DNA of 64,000 bases, from assembly GCA_024811115.1 (NCBI GenBank), contig JAKOGH010000264.1, positions 1-64,000 on the forward strand, given 5' to 3'. How positions within the stretch are numbered: position 1 is the first letter of the stretch; each line of letters starts with the position of its first letter. The position numbers and the translations under genes are program-made. This document shows, piece after piece, positions 35,773 through 46,815 of the stretch. Below the pieces are notes generated by a model that was not told the origin of the DNA, did not search any database, and worked only from the letters and a program-made list of their open reading frames with translations. Source of the DNA: Terana coerulea. Its lineage: Eukaryota; Basidiomycota; Agaricomycetes; Polyporales; Phanerochaetaceae.

Positions 35773-38691
35773 CTACACAAACACAAAACTGGCGTTCGGA
35801 GCAAGCTGGACCTTGGGTTTCGATGGTGTGCCGCTTTTCACCACCATCTTTCCTTTGGTTGCATCCGGGATGATCGCCTCGACAGCTGGGCCAAGATGCT
35901 TGACAACAGTAGCGACGTTGATTATAGTGGCACCGGAGTCTCGCCGAGATAGGAGAAACTGCACCAAAGGTACAAATCTGGCTTTGGGCCCAACCAGACG
36001 GACGGTATTCGAGGCGGTGCTTGCGGAGGCTGTCGGAGCAGAGTGCGACGGTGGTAAAGCTGACGAGGTGGACCCCGTGGACGCTTGGGTCGGATGAGTG
36101 CCGGCGACCGATTTGGTGTACGTCGCATTCGGGACAAGCGCGACATGCTCCCGCCCGCTCTTGTTGTTCGTGAACTGACCGTTCGCGTTCTTGAACGTAT
36201 TCTTGACAATCCCCTGCTGGATCGCCTCCCGCACCGTCCTGTCGGCTGTGGCGATAGTGTTGTTCGTCCGCAGCTGTTTGGACACGTCTCCTACGCCCAC
36301 TGGGCTTCCCGACGTGCCGGCCCCCATCGCGTCAAGATACGTGATGATCGGCCAGAATTTACTGTTCTCTCCGTCCAAGGAGATTGTGACGGCAGGTACG
36401 CTTGCTCCCGCTGAGGGTCCATGAATGACTTTGCGGTTGGTGGAAGCGACGCTACTGGAGCCGGCTGTGGCCGGAGGCTGCGCCGCTGCCACAGCCGTCG
36501 ACGTGGCGGAGGCTGGATGAGAACCACGCTGTGAGTTTGCGGCTGCGGATACGGGTGGTACAGCTGCTGGAGATGTAATCATGGGGTTCCAGGACGCGGC
36601 AGAAGTAGTCGTAGGAGCCCACGAATCCGCTGAAGTCGACGGAGCCCACTGATCCTGCGCAGGCGTCTCTACGCCACGTCCAACCTCGAGCTTGGGTTCT
36701 GGAGGAGCAGCGGCCTCAGCGGGTTTCCCCGTTGGAGCAGATGTTCCGCCAGCACTCTCTTGAGCGCGCGCGCCGCCCGATACCCGCCCCAGTCGCGTCG
36801 TCTTCTCCGGGTCGGCGACAGCCAGGATGGAGTGACCACCGTCCCGCGTCACGCGTAGACGGGACTGGACGTGGAGGTAGCCCTGCCCGATAGGCGCGAC
36901 AGTGCCGACGTCCTCAGAAGCGCCCACGCCGGAGTCGGCCTCGCTGTCGGACGGGGAGGCGCCGTTGTCCAAGCCTTCGCGCACGCAAAGTGCGTTTGGG
37001 GAAAACATAATTGCTTGGCCTGTGCGGAGCGAGACGACCTGAGGGTTACCATGAGCTGCGAAGTGACTTCACAATTAGGAGTAAAGTTACCTTCTCGAAC
37101 AGGTCGTCGAAGCTGCGCTCCGCGCTCGATACATGCTCTGCCAGGAGCCGGAGCCACTTTGGCGACGAGAACCTGTGCGCGATGATAAACGAGCACAGGT
37201 CGAGAAACTTCGTCGGCACAACCGTCGGCTCTTGCGTCGAAATTACGACTCGCGTCGCCAAATGCCGCTGCTGGCGGATGACCGACAGGAGGGAGTCGGT
37301 TAACCGCGCGGAGGTTCCAGACTGCGTATCCGAGAGGTACTATACCGAGCAAAATAAAACTGTCAAAAAGTGACAGATGTCATGAGCATACTTGACGTAC
37401 TTTATGGGCCTCGTCAAGCACTGTTGGTTCATGAGTTAGTACATTTATCTGTAAGCCATGGTTATAAACGTACCGACGAGCTTGCCAGCTGCCTTTACGT
37501 CAACCTCCACAAAAAGACCCAGTATCAAGTCGAAAAACCCGCACGCAGACGAACCATCCATGAAGGGAGACGAGAGACTGCAAATCGACGTCAGCACTAC
37601 TACCCTGAAACAGCCCGCATGAACGCTCACTCAATTATGGTGAGTTGTCCCTTCTGGAAGTGTGAAGACACGCGGTTCACAGCGTTCCCACCGTTAAGAC
37701 AGGAATCGAGGAGGGAAAGCCGAAGATTCAGCATCGATTTTTGGCCGGGGTTGAATTTTTGCTCTGCGAGTTTGGTTCGAAAATCTGTGTAGTTGAAGTG
37801 CGACTCCATGGAGCGTAAGATCGACATGATGGCCTCCATGTATAGAGGCATCTCTGAAGACCGTTGTCGCCTTGAGCAATTCATCCAGTACGATGAGTGA
37901 GTATAACAACGCACGGGTATTCTCGTCAACCTTCATCATCGCCAGCAGTCGTTCGCCACTAATGTCCTCTGGTGCGAAGTGCAGCGGTTCGACTCGGACC
38001 GCTGACAATCCCGCATAAGCCTTTCTCATTGCTGGGAGATTTGCAGGTCTGTAGTCGGTATGTAAGGCATTGTTGAACATATTAATGTGATTTACTTACA
38101 GAACTAAAACGGTCACTGTTGGCGGTGTGGCATTACCGCCTCGTTCTGTGTCAAGAGTGGCCAGGTATGCGGCTTCACAAGGCTGAACAGCTCCACCACC
38201 GGCAGCTGTGTCAAAGTGGAATCTATACGGCTGTAGGTAAATTCATAGAACAAGGTAACGAAGCGAATGCGGCTCACACGAGAGCGCTAAGAGGTGCGGG
38301 TAGGGTCCCAAGCCTCGCGTCAGACATCAAGCAGCTTTCGAGCAGCACTGATGTTGAGTGACTCTTTCCGGATCCCTAAAATCTTCATCAAAAATGCAAT
38401 CTCGCTTTAAAAGGCAAGACGTACTTGAACGCCACAAACCAGGGCGCTGAACGGAGCATTAGTGTTGATGTATAACTTCGGGTTCGTGGGGCGGACAGGG
38501 AGGTTCGTTCCCTTTTGCGCGATAACTCTGCCGTACAGGGCTCGCTGGGGGAGGATTCCGTTCCCAAGGATTCCCAGAGTGTCGCCAGTAAAAATGGGCG
38601 CCGTGCGGAAGGCGTGCGCAGAACCTGTGAATTCGTCGTCCGGAGAATCATCTCCCAGCAGGTCGAGTTCGGGATCGTAGAACATATCCAT
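35773..38691 (-). CDS. HerA/FtsK-like P-loop ATPase, copy 3
   Basis: It starts MDMFYDPELDLLGDDSPDDE. Walker A is GVQGSGKS (exon junction at about 38410/38370), Walker B is VLDEAHK (about 37405-37425), with the conserved ISTQEPTVVPTKFLDLCSF segment between about 37250 and 37170. The 411-codon terminal exon frame is open from MFSPNALCVREGLDNGASPS to PNASFVFV. It contains a long Ala/Ser/Pro/Thr linker, the first module (DGENSKFWPIITYLDAMGAG to HVALVPNATY) and the second (VRLVGPKARFVPLVQFLLSR to the end). I see no disabling change. It is divergent from the secreted-protein gene at 39212, with about 520 bp between starts. Confidence 0.8.
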
Positions 38692-38799
38692 TGCAGTGGA
38701 CTTAACGAGTGCAGTGTCTGTGTGGAGAGATGGAGGGAGTTCAAGAGCAAAACAGGTCTTCAGCGTTTAGGCATTGGTGTGGGGTTTATATGATTCCGG

Positions 38800-39130
38800 C
38801 AGACAAGGCCTCGAGGCCGCCATTACGTTCCGACACTGCACCTAGGACTTCTCTCCGCGTGTAGGGCAGTTCCGATCTGTCAGGCCCATCATTCCAAGTA
38901 TTCCAGAAAGAAAATAAAACATGAGCTAACGTTGAGACCCTTTCCAGACTTTTTGTCGTGCGAGGACATGAGAACATGCGTGCACGTTTACACGAGCCAT
39001 GCCCCGGGACCCGAGCAGCAACCAGCGCCCACCCTAAAGCGTCACCACGTGGAAGCCAAGCAAGACCAAACAAAGCGCGAAGACGTCTCGCGAATTGAAC
39101 TTGAACTCCTCCCACTCGCTCCGTCTTCTC
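38800..39130 (-). promoter_or_regulatory. Conserved upstream region of ATPase copy 3
   Basis: A perfect GGCCTCGAGGCC palindrome surrounds 38809-38818 (118 bp from the ATG), and CCACGTGG is at 39045-39052 (354 bp). About 100 bp in the middle (38885-38990) have been replaced by unrelated sequence, yet the spacing of the two boxes to the start is kept. Confidence 0.58.
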
Positions 39131-39211
39131 TCTCTACACTAGACTCGTTTATAATCTCTGTTCTGTCAATACTCTAGTCCCTCCTATAATCTCTTTAGTG
39201 TTGTCTTTATA

Positions 39212-39992
39212 ATGCTCCTCAACACCCTTCGACTACTCTTCGTTCTCGCAGCGCCGGTCGCTGTCTCCGCTTGCGAAGGCGAATGCATCGTCGGCATCAC
39301 AAACGCTTGGCTCACAAACTATACGCGGCCGGTGGACTTTGTTATGGAAAACGTTGTATGTCATGATCTGTTGTACTCTGTGTATGCGTGCTCAATCTTG
39401 CAGGCGGCGCAAATCTCTGACATGCTCCCCGACCGCCCCGGACTGGCGACGACGCTCAAGTACCTGAAGCCCATCACTGAAGCGTACCAGCACGACGCAT
39501 ACAACGGCATGGAGACCGCCATCTTCCCCAGCTTTCTTCCACGGCAAATGCCAACAAGATGGCATCGACCCGCCTGGCTGCCCCAATCCCGACTGCCCCG
39601 TCGTCTGCGGCACGCCAGGCTCGCTCGTGCACTTCTACGGCAAGCTGCGCTTCATCGCGTTCAACCAAACCCGGCACCTCCTCGACATCAACACTACTCC
39701 TGGGTCTTCTGCGTACGACAAGGTGGAGAAGACCATACTGGAGGCGGCGAACGCGGACACGAAGACGCGGCGGATGATCCGGATATACCAACGCGCATCG
39801 CCCTATGGCGCCGTTCCTGTGTTCTTGACGAAGCGCGCGGAAGACACGAAGACGCGGCTCAGGAAAATTATGGCCCAGATCGAACCGATGCTTCTGACGA
39901 CATGCGGCGGCTCGGAAAACGGCGAGACGAACGGGTTGCCGGAGTGCAGTTGGGAGGCGGCGATGAAGGAGTATATCTTGTCGTTCCCGTAG
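39212..39992 (+). CDS. Secreted cysteine-containing protein, Agaricomycete-conserved, function unknown
   Basis: The signal peptide reads MLLNTLRLLFVLAAPVAVSA, followed by a mature start CEGECIVGITNAWLTNYTRP. After one intron (about 39355-39403) come AAQISDMLPDRPGLATTLKY, AIFPSFFHGKCQ, CPNPDCPVVCGTPGSLVHFY, KLRFIAFNQTRHLLDINTTP and a C-terminal KLRKIMAQ-type helix region ending KEYILSFP. Cys pairs (CEGEC, CPNPDC..VC, TCGG, ECSW) suggest disulfides outside the cell. I recognise the GCPNPDCPVVCGTPGS segment from uncharacterised secreted proteins of mushroom fungi. The frame shifts by one base near 39535 (PSF to FHGKCQ); no clear intron explains it. Confidence 0.72.
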
Positions 39993-40349
39993 TGGGTCCC
40001 CAAACTTTTGTACAGCTATTCTGCCGCTCCCTGTTGTACCCCAAAAGTCTATCCTACAGACCATTGTTCTTCTCTTCCTCGTCTGCTCAGAGCCGACTGC
40101 GTGAAACTACTCTGCTCGATCTCTTGGTCTGGTTATCGTAATGGGTGCGTATAGAACCTCGATGTCCAACCCTACTCGCGCGAAAATGCTCGGATCGTGC
40201 TCCGGAAGGTGAGGACTTCCACGTTGCCTGACAAGCGCACGGAGACGCTGAAGTTCGCTCCGTTTAGTTCTCGCTTGACAGATTACAACAATGCCGTGTG
40301 CAGGCGACTCAAATACCAGGACACGAAGGCACCCACATAATGACATGCG

Positions 40350-40359
40350 CCTCGAGGCC
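40350..40359 (+). promoter_or_regulatory. CCTCGAGGCC box upstream of ATPase copy 4
   Basis: The same 10-bp sequence found upstream of copies 1-3 lies here 144 bp before the ATG at 40503. The rest of this upstream region is not obviously alignable with the other copies, so this short box stands out. Confidence 0.45.
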
Positions 40360-40502
40360 CTGGGCGGTGTATCCCACCGCCGGCGGTACCTTACTAGCCG
40401 AACGCTGGACGCCTTCGTGTTCCGAGTACGCCGCCACGCGGCGCCCGCTACATAACCCCACCCACTCCGCCTCCCAGGTCCCACTCCGCTACACCCTACA
40501 CC

Positions 40503-43300
40503 ATGGCTACGAACGCCTTCTACCCCGCGGAGCTCGAGCTGCTCGGCGGCACCGGCACCGGCGCTGAGAACGAGTCGGCGGGCACGGCGCACGCATACAA
40601 GACTGCGCCCGTCTTCACGGGCGACGCGCTGCGTGCACTCGGCCCCGCCATCCTGCCGCAGCGCGCATTGTACGGCCGCGTCCTCGCCCAACACGGTGGT
40701 GGCTTCCCGCTGCGTGCCGCCACACCGCGGCTGTACGTGAACACGAATGCGTCGTTCAGCGCGCTCGTATGTGGCGTGCAGGTATGTGTTCTCGAAACGA
40801 CAATGGGACGGTTCTAATACTCTATTAGGGGTCTGGAAAGAGTCACTCAACGTCCGTTCTATTGGAGAGCTGCCTCATGGCCGATTCGAGACTGGGTACC
40901 CTTCCGGAGCCTTTAAGCGCCCTGGTGTAGGTTACTCGCACTTTATGGCTGGTGTAATGAACTGATGCGTGAATGCTCTGCGTAGGTTCCATTTCGACAC
41001 TGCTGCGGGTGGTGGAACTGTCGAGCCCTGCGAAGCAGCATACCTGGCTGCACTTGATCCAGAGCGCGGTGGGCAGGCAACGCCGCCGGCAGTCACTGTA
41101 CTTGTTCTGTGAGTTGGGCATCCTCTGCGAATCTTGGCTTTCTGATATGACGAATAGACCCACGAATTTGCAAGCTATGAAGCGGGTGTACGCCGGCTTA
41201 CCCGCAGTGCGCGTTGAGCCGCTGCACTTCTCGGCAGAAGACATCAGCGGCGCGCGCCTGCTTGCGATGATGAAGGTCGACGAAGGTGGACGTGGGTACC
41301 CTTTTTAAACCCGGCTGTCTCAATGCCGCTGACCGAACTCCGATGGAACAGATATGCCTCTTTATATGGAGGCCGTCATGTCGATCCTGCGGTCCATGGA
41401 GAGCGACTTCGACTACACAGAGTTCCGCAACCAGCTGAAGGAGCAGGAGTTCCACCCCGGGCAGAAGGCGATGCTGAACCTGCGCCTGTCGCTGCTCGAT
41501 TCGTGTCTTCAAGGCGGCAACGCGACGAATCGCGTGTCGACGCATTTCAAGAAGGGGCAGCTGACGATTATCGAGTGCGTTCCGTGCTGTTGGTTGTTGA
41601 TGGGGACTGATCTGTGCGATGGACTGCAGTTTATCGTCGCCATTCATGGACGGCTCCTCTGCTTGTGGCTTCTTTGACATGATTCTGGGGCTATTTATTG
41701 AAGCGGACGTTAAAGCGGCCGGCAAGCTCGTCGGTGTGTGTCTCGCGGCTTATAATTTTATGATGTGGCTCTGATCTATACGCATCATATCAGTTCTGGA
41801 CGAGGCACACAAGGTGGGAATTGCCGCTATATGCATGATCTGAACCTCACTAATTTTTGTTCGTGTTTTGCCCAGTACCTTTCCGACGCGCAGTCTGGCA
41901 CGTCGTCACGCCTGACAGACTCTCTGTTGACCGTCATCCGGCAGCACCGGCATGTTGCGACACGGGTTATCATCTCCACGCAGGAGCCGACCGTCGTGCC
42001 CGCCAAGTTCCTCGCGCTCTGCTCCTTCGTCGTCGCCCACCAGTTCAGCTCCGCGCAGTGGCTGCGTCTCCTGGTCAATCATGTGTCGGTCTCCGCAGCA
42101 GTCTTTGACGAGCTATACACCAAGGTAAGGTAGAACGTCCTCGTATAGCATATACCGGTGAACTTACGAGGACATAAAGATATCTACCCTTCGGACGGGA
42201 CAAGCTGTCCTCTTCGCCGCGCGCGGACTCAGTGTGCGCGAGCCAGACGGTGACGCTTCGCAGGCGAGCAGCGACTCTGGTGTCGCACTATCCGAGGACG
42301 CAGGCGTTGTGGACCAACTCGGGCAGGGCTATCTGCTTGTGCAGTCCCGCCTGCGCGTCACCAAGGACGGCGGCCATTCCATCTTGGCCGTCAAGACGGA
42401 AGACACAGGCTACGCGGGTCACACAACGACGTCGGAGGCAGTGGAGGAAAGCCCCGAATGTGGAAGTAGGTATGGGATGGATGGGCCGTCGGAGGCGGCG
42501 AGTGCAGGTGGGCCAGGGAGGGCTGCCCCGACGGAACACGTTTCGCCTGCTGAGGCTGACATTGCGCCAGAACCGCACTCTGAAGTGTCTTCTAGCTCTG
42601 GAACGGCTGAGCAGCCGAGTGCAGATCGTGATTCGCCTGTGCCGAATCCAGAGCGGGCGCTGGTGCTTGCGTCCCAGAAGATACCGGCATACACGGCACC
42701 CCCGTTCCTGAGGCCGCACAGAGTACGCCTGTGCATACCCCTGCTCCTGCACCGAGCACTGCAACGAGTACAGCAAGCCGGCCCGATACACCCACCACCA
42801 TCTACTTAGGCGGAAACCGAAGCAAGTTCCAGCCACTTATCGCGTACCTGCAGGAGAAATACCAACAGTCCATTTTTCTCGTCACCGTACGGATCATGCG
42901 AAAGCACTTTGACCAGCCGGAGAATCGCGAGGCCTACGGCGACGCATTCCAGACCGCCCTTGGTGAGGCACTCGAACTCGGGCTGGTGGAATGGGGCCAG
43001 CGCGAGTCGGGTAAAGCCAAGATTCGCCTCGTTCAGAACGCAACATACTCTTGGGACGCACCACCAGTGCGTTTCGACGGCGTGTACGCCAAGTTCCGGC
43101 CGTTGATCAAGTATCTGAGCGACCAGAAGGCACTGGGACCGCAAGCGGAGCAGATTACGGTGGCGACGCTGCTGCGACGCCTCGGTCCACAGATCGAGGA
43201 GATTGTCGCGGAGGCGGTCCGGGAGGGCATGGTTCAGCACGTTCCGAACTCTCCCAAACCGAAAGTTATGTTGTCCCCGGATGCGCGGTTTGTATTTTGA
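40503..43300 (+). CDS. HerA/FtsK-like P-loop ATPase, copy 4
   Basis: This is the most diverged member and lies on the opposite strand. It starts MATNAFYPAELELLGGTGTG; exon 1 ends CGVQ at 40781 and exon 2 starts GSGKSHSTSVLLESCLMAD at 40829. It continues FHFDTAAGGGTVEPCEAAYL, TNLQAMKRVYAGLPAVRVEP, MPLYMEAVMSILRSMESDFD, LSSPFMDGSSACGFFDMILG, a VLDEAHK exon near 41795, and YLSDAQSGTSSRLTDSLLTV with ISTQEPTVVPAKFLALCSF. The tail has two winged-helix-like modules (YLGGNRSKFQPLIAYLQEKY; VRFDGVYAKFRPLIKYLSDQ) ending SPDARFVF. In the poorly conserved linker (about 42660-42720) the frame changes; either a 60-nt GT-AG intron or a one-base indel would restore it. Confidence 0.8.
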
Positions 43301-43669
43301 TTCGTTGTGAGCGAGGTGATCCAGATTCTACACGACTTTGGAACAAGGTCGTTCTTCAGTGGGACTCAGCGGAATGTATCATTACTATTAGCACTTATAC
43401 CATTGGATACCCTACACGTTATTCCAAACGATTACGTTCTCCTCTCATGTATGCCTACAGAACTCACTGCCTCGTGGACTACTGTGATTTATTTTTGACA
43501 TCGTGTACCACTTCTCAAAATATATCCTACCACATCCTGCGACTCAGAGCCCGTAATGTAAGCGCCCGTAGCCCATAAAGCGTTGGTCTCGGCTTGTTCA
43601 ACTCTCTTGTCTTCTACGTCGACGCACGTCCCCGGAACGACTTTTCTCTCGCGCAGGTCGCCTGGCAGC

Positions 43670-44815
43670 ATGCTTTCTCCTCTCTCTGTCTCCACGAACC
43701 TGCTCAGGCGTCCCAAGCTCCCGCTGGGCGCGTCGAGCAAAGCGGCGCCGACGGTCTCGCTCTCGAACACGAACGCCGAACGCGACGCGACGCCGGAGAG
43801 CTTCATTCCGTTCCCTTCTGCTCCTATACAGTGTCCTGCCGCGAACAGGGCTTGCGAGGACGTAGAGATGGCGACAGAGGAGGAGGAGGACGTGTCGTCG
43901 TCGGCTGAGCCATGGCACGTTGGCCTCGCTCGCAGGCACCGACGGTCGTGTCTGGCCACGTCGTTCGTGCACAGAGATGGCCACGCGATGCCAAAGCCGT
44001 CTTTTCAGGACGCCTCGGACGGCCAGCGCGCGTCAGAGGGCGGCGTGCCCGTGCGGAAGCGCAAGCTAGCGAACAAACGCGTGAAGGTACCGAGTCCCAG
44101 TTCGCCCATGCCGCGACGGAAGAAGGCAAAGAAAGCGAGCAAGAAGCAGGTTGCTGACCTGCTGTTCACCGTAACGCTGCATAGGAGCATCTTATCACAC
44201 CTCCGCAGGGTGACCGCGTTCTCGCTTGCGCAGTCCGACACGGACGACGACGCAGACGAAGCCGCGTTCGTGCTCCATCTGCAGGACAAGCTGCTCGTCG
44301 AGCGGCTCTGGCGCGGCCTCGTCGACCAAGGCCTGCATCCTGTCCCGCTTCTTTCTCCCATCATTTCTTCCTACCCCACCGAGACGGACCCATTCGCTGT
44401 CATCCCGGAACGTGTCGACCACGTCTTCCAGACCGAGCCTCTCTGTCCCGAGGCCATCATAGGCCTCCCAACGCCACCACTTTCTCCTAGCACATCCTCT
44501 CATCCTTCTTCTTCCGCCCCTATATACATTCCCGCGCCAACCGCGGTCGCCAACGACGACTTCGGCATGGGCATCTCGTCCCAGAGCTCCGCTCGCGCGG
44601 GCATGCTGCCCACCCCACCCGCCACGCCGCACGAAGCTGGCGCCGACGTCCTCGCCATCCCGCAGCTCGTCGCGTCACTTATCCTGCGCCACCGGGAGCG
44701 CAGCACAACACGCCCGCGCGCCGGCTCCGCTTGCAGCGCAAGCGTCCGAGGGGAGCGCGGCCGGTCGCCGCTCGCGAACTACGTCCTTACGCCCATCACA
44801 TGCGAGAGTGCATGA
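43670..44815 (+). CDS. Hypothetical basic, low-complexity protein (about 381 aa)
   Basis: A single open frame without introns. I start it at 43670 (MLSPLSVSTNLLRRPKLPLG); an upstream in-frame ATG at 43583 would add 29 residues. Visible features are an acidic patch (MATEEEEDVSSS), a strongly basic nuclear-localisation-like stretch (PRRKKAKKASKKQ), a predicted helical segment (DLLFTVTLHRSILSHLRRVT, then LHLQDKLLVERLWRGLVDQG), and a Ser/Pro/Thr-rich C-terminal half with LPTPP repeats (GLPTPPLSP, MLPTPPATP). I do not recognise the family. A degenerate copy of its 3' end lies at 49306-49590, which supports a real transcribed or duplicated gene here. Confidence 0.6.
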   Translation: MLSPLSVSTNLLRRPKLPLGASSKAAPTVSLSNTNAERDATPESFIPFPSAPIQCPAANRACEDVEMATEEEEDVSSSAEPWHVGLARRHRRSCLATSFVHRDGHAMPKPSFQDASDGQRASEGGVPVRKRKLANKRVKVPSPSSPMPRRKKAKKASKKQVADLLFTVTLHRSILSHLRRVTAFSLAQSDTDDDADEAAFVLHLQDKLLVERLWRGLVDQGLHPVPLLSPIISSYPTETDPFAVIPERVDHVFQTEPLCPEAIIGLPTPPLSPSTSSHPSSSAPIYIPAPTAVANDDFGMGISSQSSARAGMLPTPPATPHEAGADVLAIPQLVASLILRHRERSTTRPRAGSACSASVRGERGRSPLANYVLTPITCESA

Positions 44816-45657
44816 TCGTACGAAGATCCGTTACGCCGACGCTAGATGCCACGAGCTATTCACGTACCGTCACACTTCTCACAGTCTCTTCATGCCATAT
44901 ACTCAGCGCATCGCAGCATCATTTAATTCTCCCAGCTGGCTTCGCCCACTTCCACTCATCGCACCCGCATCCGCATCCACCATGTAACCATACCATGTGC
45001 CATACTCTTTCTAAAACTCCCTCCTTACTTTGCCTAGAACTACTGCACCGGACGCAGAAGGACCTCAGACGCGGTTCTCGTATCCTCACGCATTTGTACT
45101 GTATAACCAAGCAGCTACTCCTTGGAGAGCGTTCATATTCATTCACTTGTCTTGGTTTCCATCCAACGGGCTCATTTTTAGTTCTCTGTGCCTCTGCAGC
45201 ATGCCACTGACAAGTTGGCCGGTGTGTGCAGGAGGGAATGAGCTGATCTGATTGGTTCACGCTCTTGAGTTCCCAGGGTCCCGTCATTTGGTGATCGATG
45301 CTCGTTGACCCACTGACACCGCAGACTCAGTTCGTATCATCACAGGGCGGCCGGTGACAGTACTTGTTGACTCAAAAGCAGACAGAGAAAGAACGTTGCA
45401 AAGTACCAGTTATCTCCTGCTTCTAACTTCTCATATGAATATGAAAGCAGATCCAAGCTCGCAGCCTTCTATAGCTAGTTGCCCACCATCATATCATTGT
45501 ATACAGTTGGTGTTCTATGCAACGTCCTAAGCAATCAGGTGCGAATGCACAACTCAGGAGGCAGACGTGCAGACGAACACTACAAAAATCATGGTTACGG
45601 TGGGTGGGTCACCCGCTGGGCATGGCTAGTACTGGTAGCTGCTTGCCATCGCCGTAC
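44816..45657. other. No gene recognised
   Basis: The interval is moderately AT-rich with only short, unconvincing frames, and no repeat shared with the rest of the window was noticed. Confidence 0.4.
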
Positions 45658-46678
45658 TTAAGCCCGAATGGCACAGAAATTCAATAGCTTGAGCTCCTCC
45701 GAGGTAGGGTTCGGATAGCTAAACGTCCTTGTACGAACAGCGGTACCGAGCTCAATATTGAATTCAGCCTCCAGCTGCTCCCGATACTGGAGGGTCGGAG
45801 CGTGTGCCTCGCCGGATGGGTGCGGGGTACTGCCGGCAGGAGCAGCACCGCGCAAGGACTCAAAATGGGTGGAAAGCATCGCGTACACGGCCCTAACGGC
45901 GAGTGGGCTTCCCGTTCGGAAGGCTACCATGGAAAGACGGTGAGATCGATGTACTGCACTCGTGGTGAGCAACGCACCTTTATTCCGAAATAGCAGAAAT
46001 TCACGCCGAACTAGGATTCTGTTAGTTCAGGATCTTCTTTGCGCCTTCAAGCGTACTCACGATTGGGCTCAATGCGCAATGCATGCGCTTCGAGAGCTGG
46101 TAGGCCCGCATGGATCTATAACCAATGAATACTTTCAGGCAAGTTTCATGGTAGGACATCAAGCACACATACAACATAATCGACGTCTGCCGTTTCAGCC
46201 AGCAGCTTTTGCTGGTAGAGGAGTTGAGGGAAGGTTGAAATTTTGGATCAGCGTAAGGTAGCTACGGTGGATGAATATCACCTCGTTCTCGCGAGGGACT
46301 CGCGGAGGGTGCTGCAGCCGCCTCTTGGGTCCATTCTTTGCCACATATGGTCTTGTGGGGAGTTGGTCTTCCGTTGTTCCAATCCTCCCGTTAGCACTCC
46401 CTACGAGGCTCGTCAAGAAATTGGAAAGGCTCGACATGGGTGGTGACGCACTTTGAACAGTACATTATCCTCCGTCCTCGCTTCGAACATTTCGTGCAAG
46501 CGCGCAGCTGCTGGCCAGCCTGCAGTTCCGCGGGAGTCCTGAAGCAGAAAAAGCAGGCATAAGACTGCTCGGAGCGATTAGCAGTTATGTCGGCCTGCTG
46601 CTGCACCACCCGACGGTGAGCATCGGCAGGAAAATCCTGAGGAAAATCGGTTTCGCTGGTTCTTTGCTGCTTAATCAT
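45658..46678 (-). pseudogene. MYND zinc-finger protein with a premature stop
   Basis: The first exon (46678 to about 46445) contains CFFCFRTPAELQAGQQLRAC, then TKCSKRGRRIMYCS, which is the first part of a MYND finger. After an intron the continuation reads EC, stop, REDWNNGRPTPHKTICGKEW. The remaining zinc ligands are present, but the residue after EC is TAA where a Gln (CAA) is usual in MYND fingers. Further downstream, about 45972-45658, an open frame ending KLLNFCAIRA may be the last exon. MYND fingers mediate protein-protein contacts. The gene is either dead or terminated inside its finger; a sequence error at one base cannot be excluded. Confidence 0.6.
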
Positions 46679-46815
46679 TGGAATTACTTCTGTTTTCCCA
46701 TTCTGCAGCTGCTCAGGATTATTCAGGTAAGCGGTGAAAGATCACTTACGAACACATTAATTATGCTCTCAATAACCCATAGCATGCAGCTCGCTCGAGT
46801 ACTGTAGTCTACATT

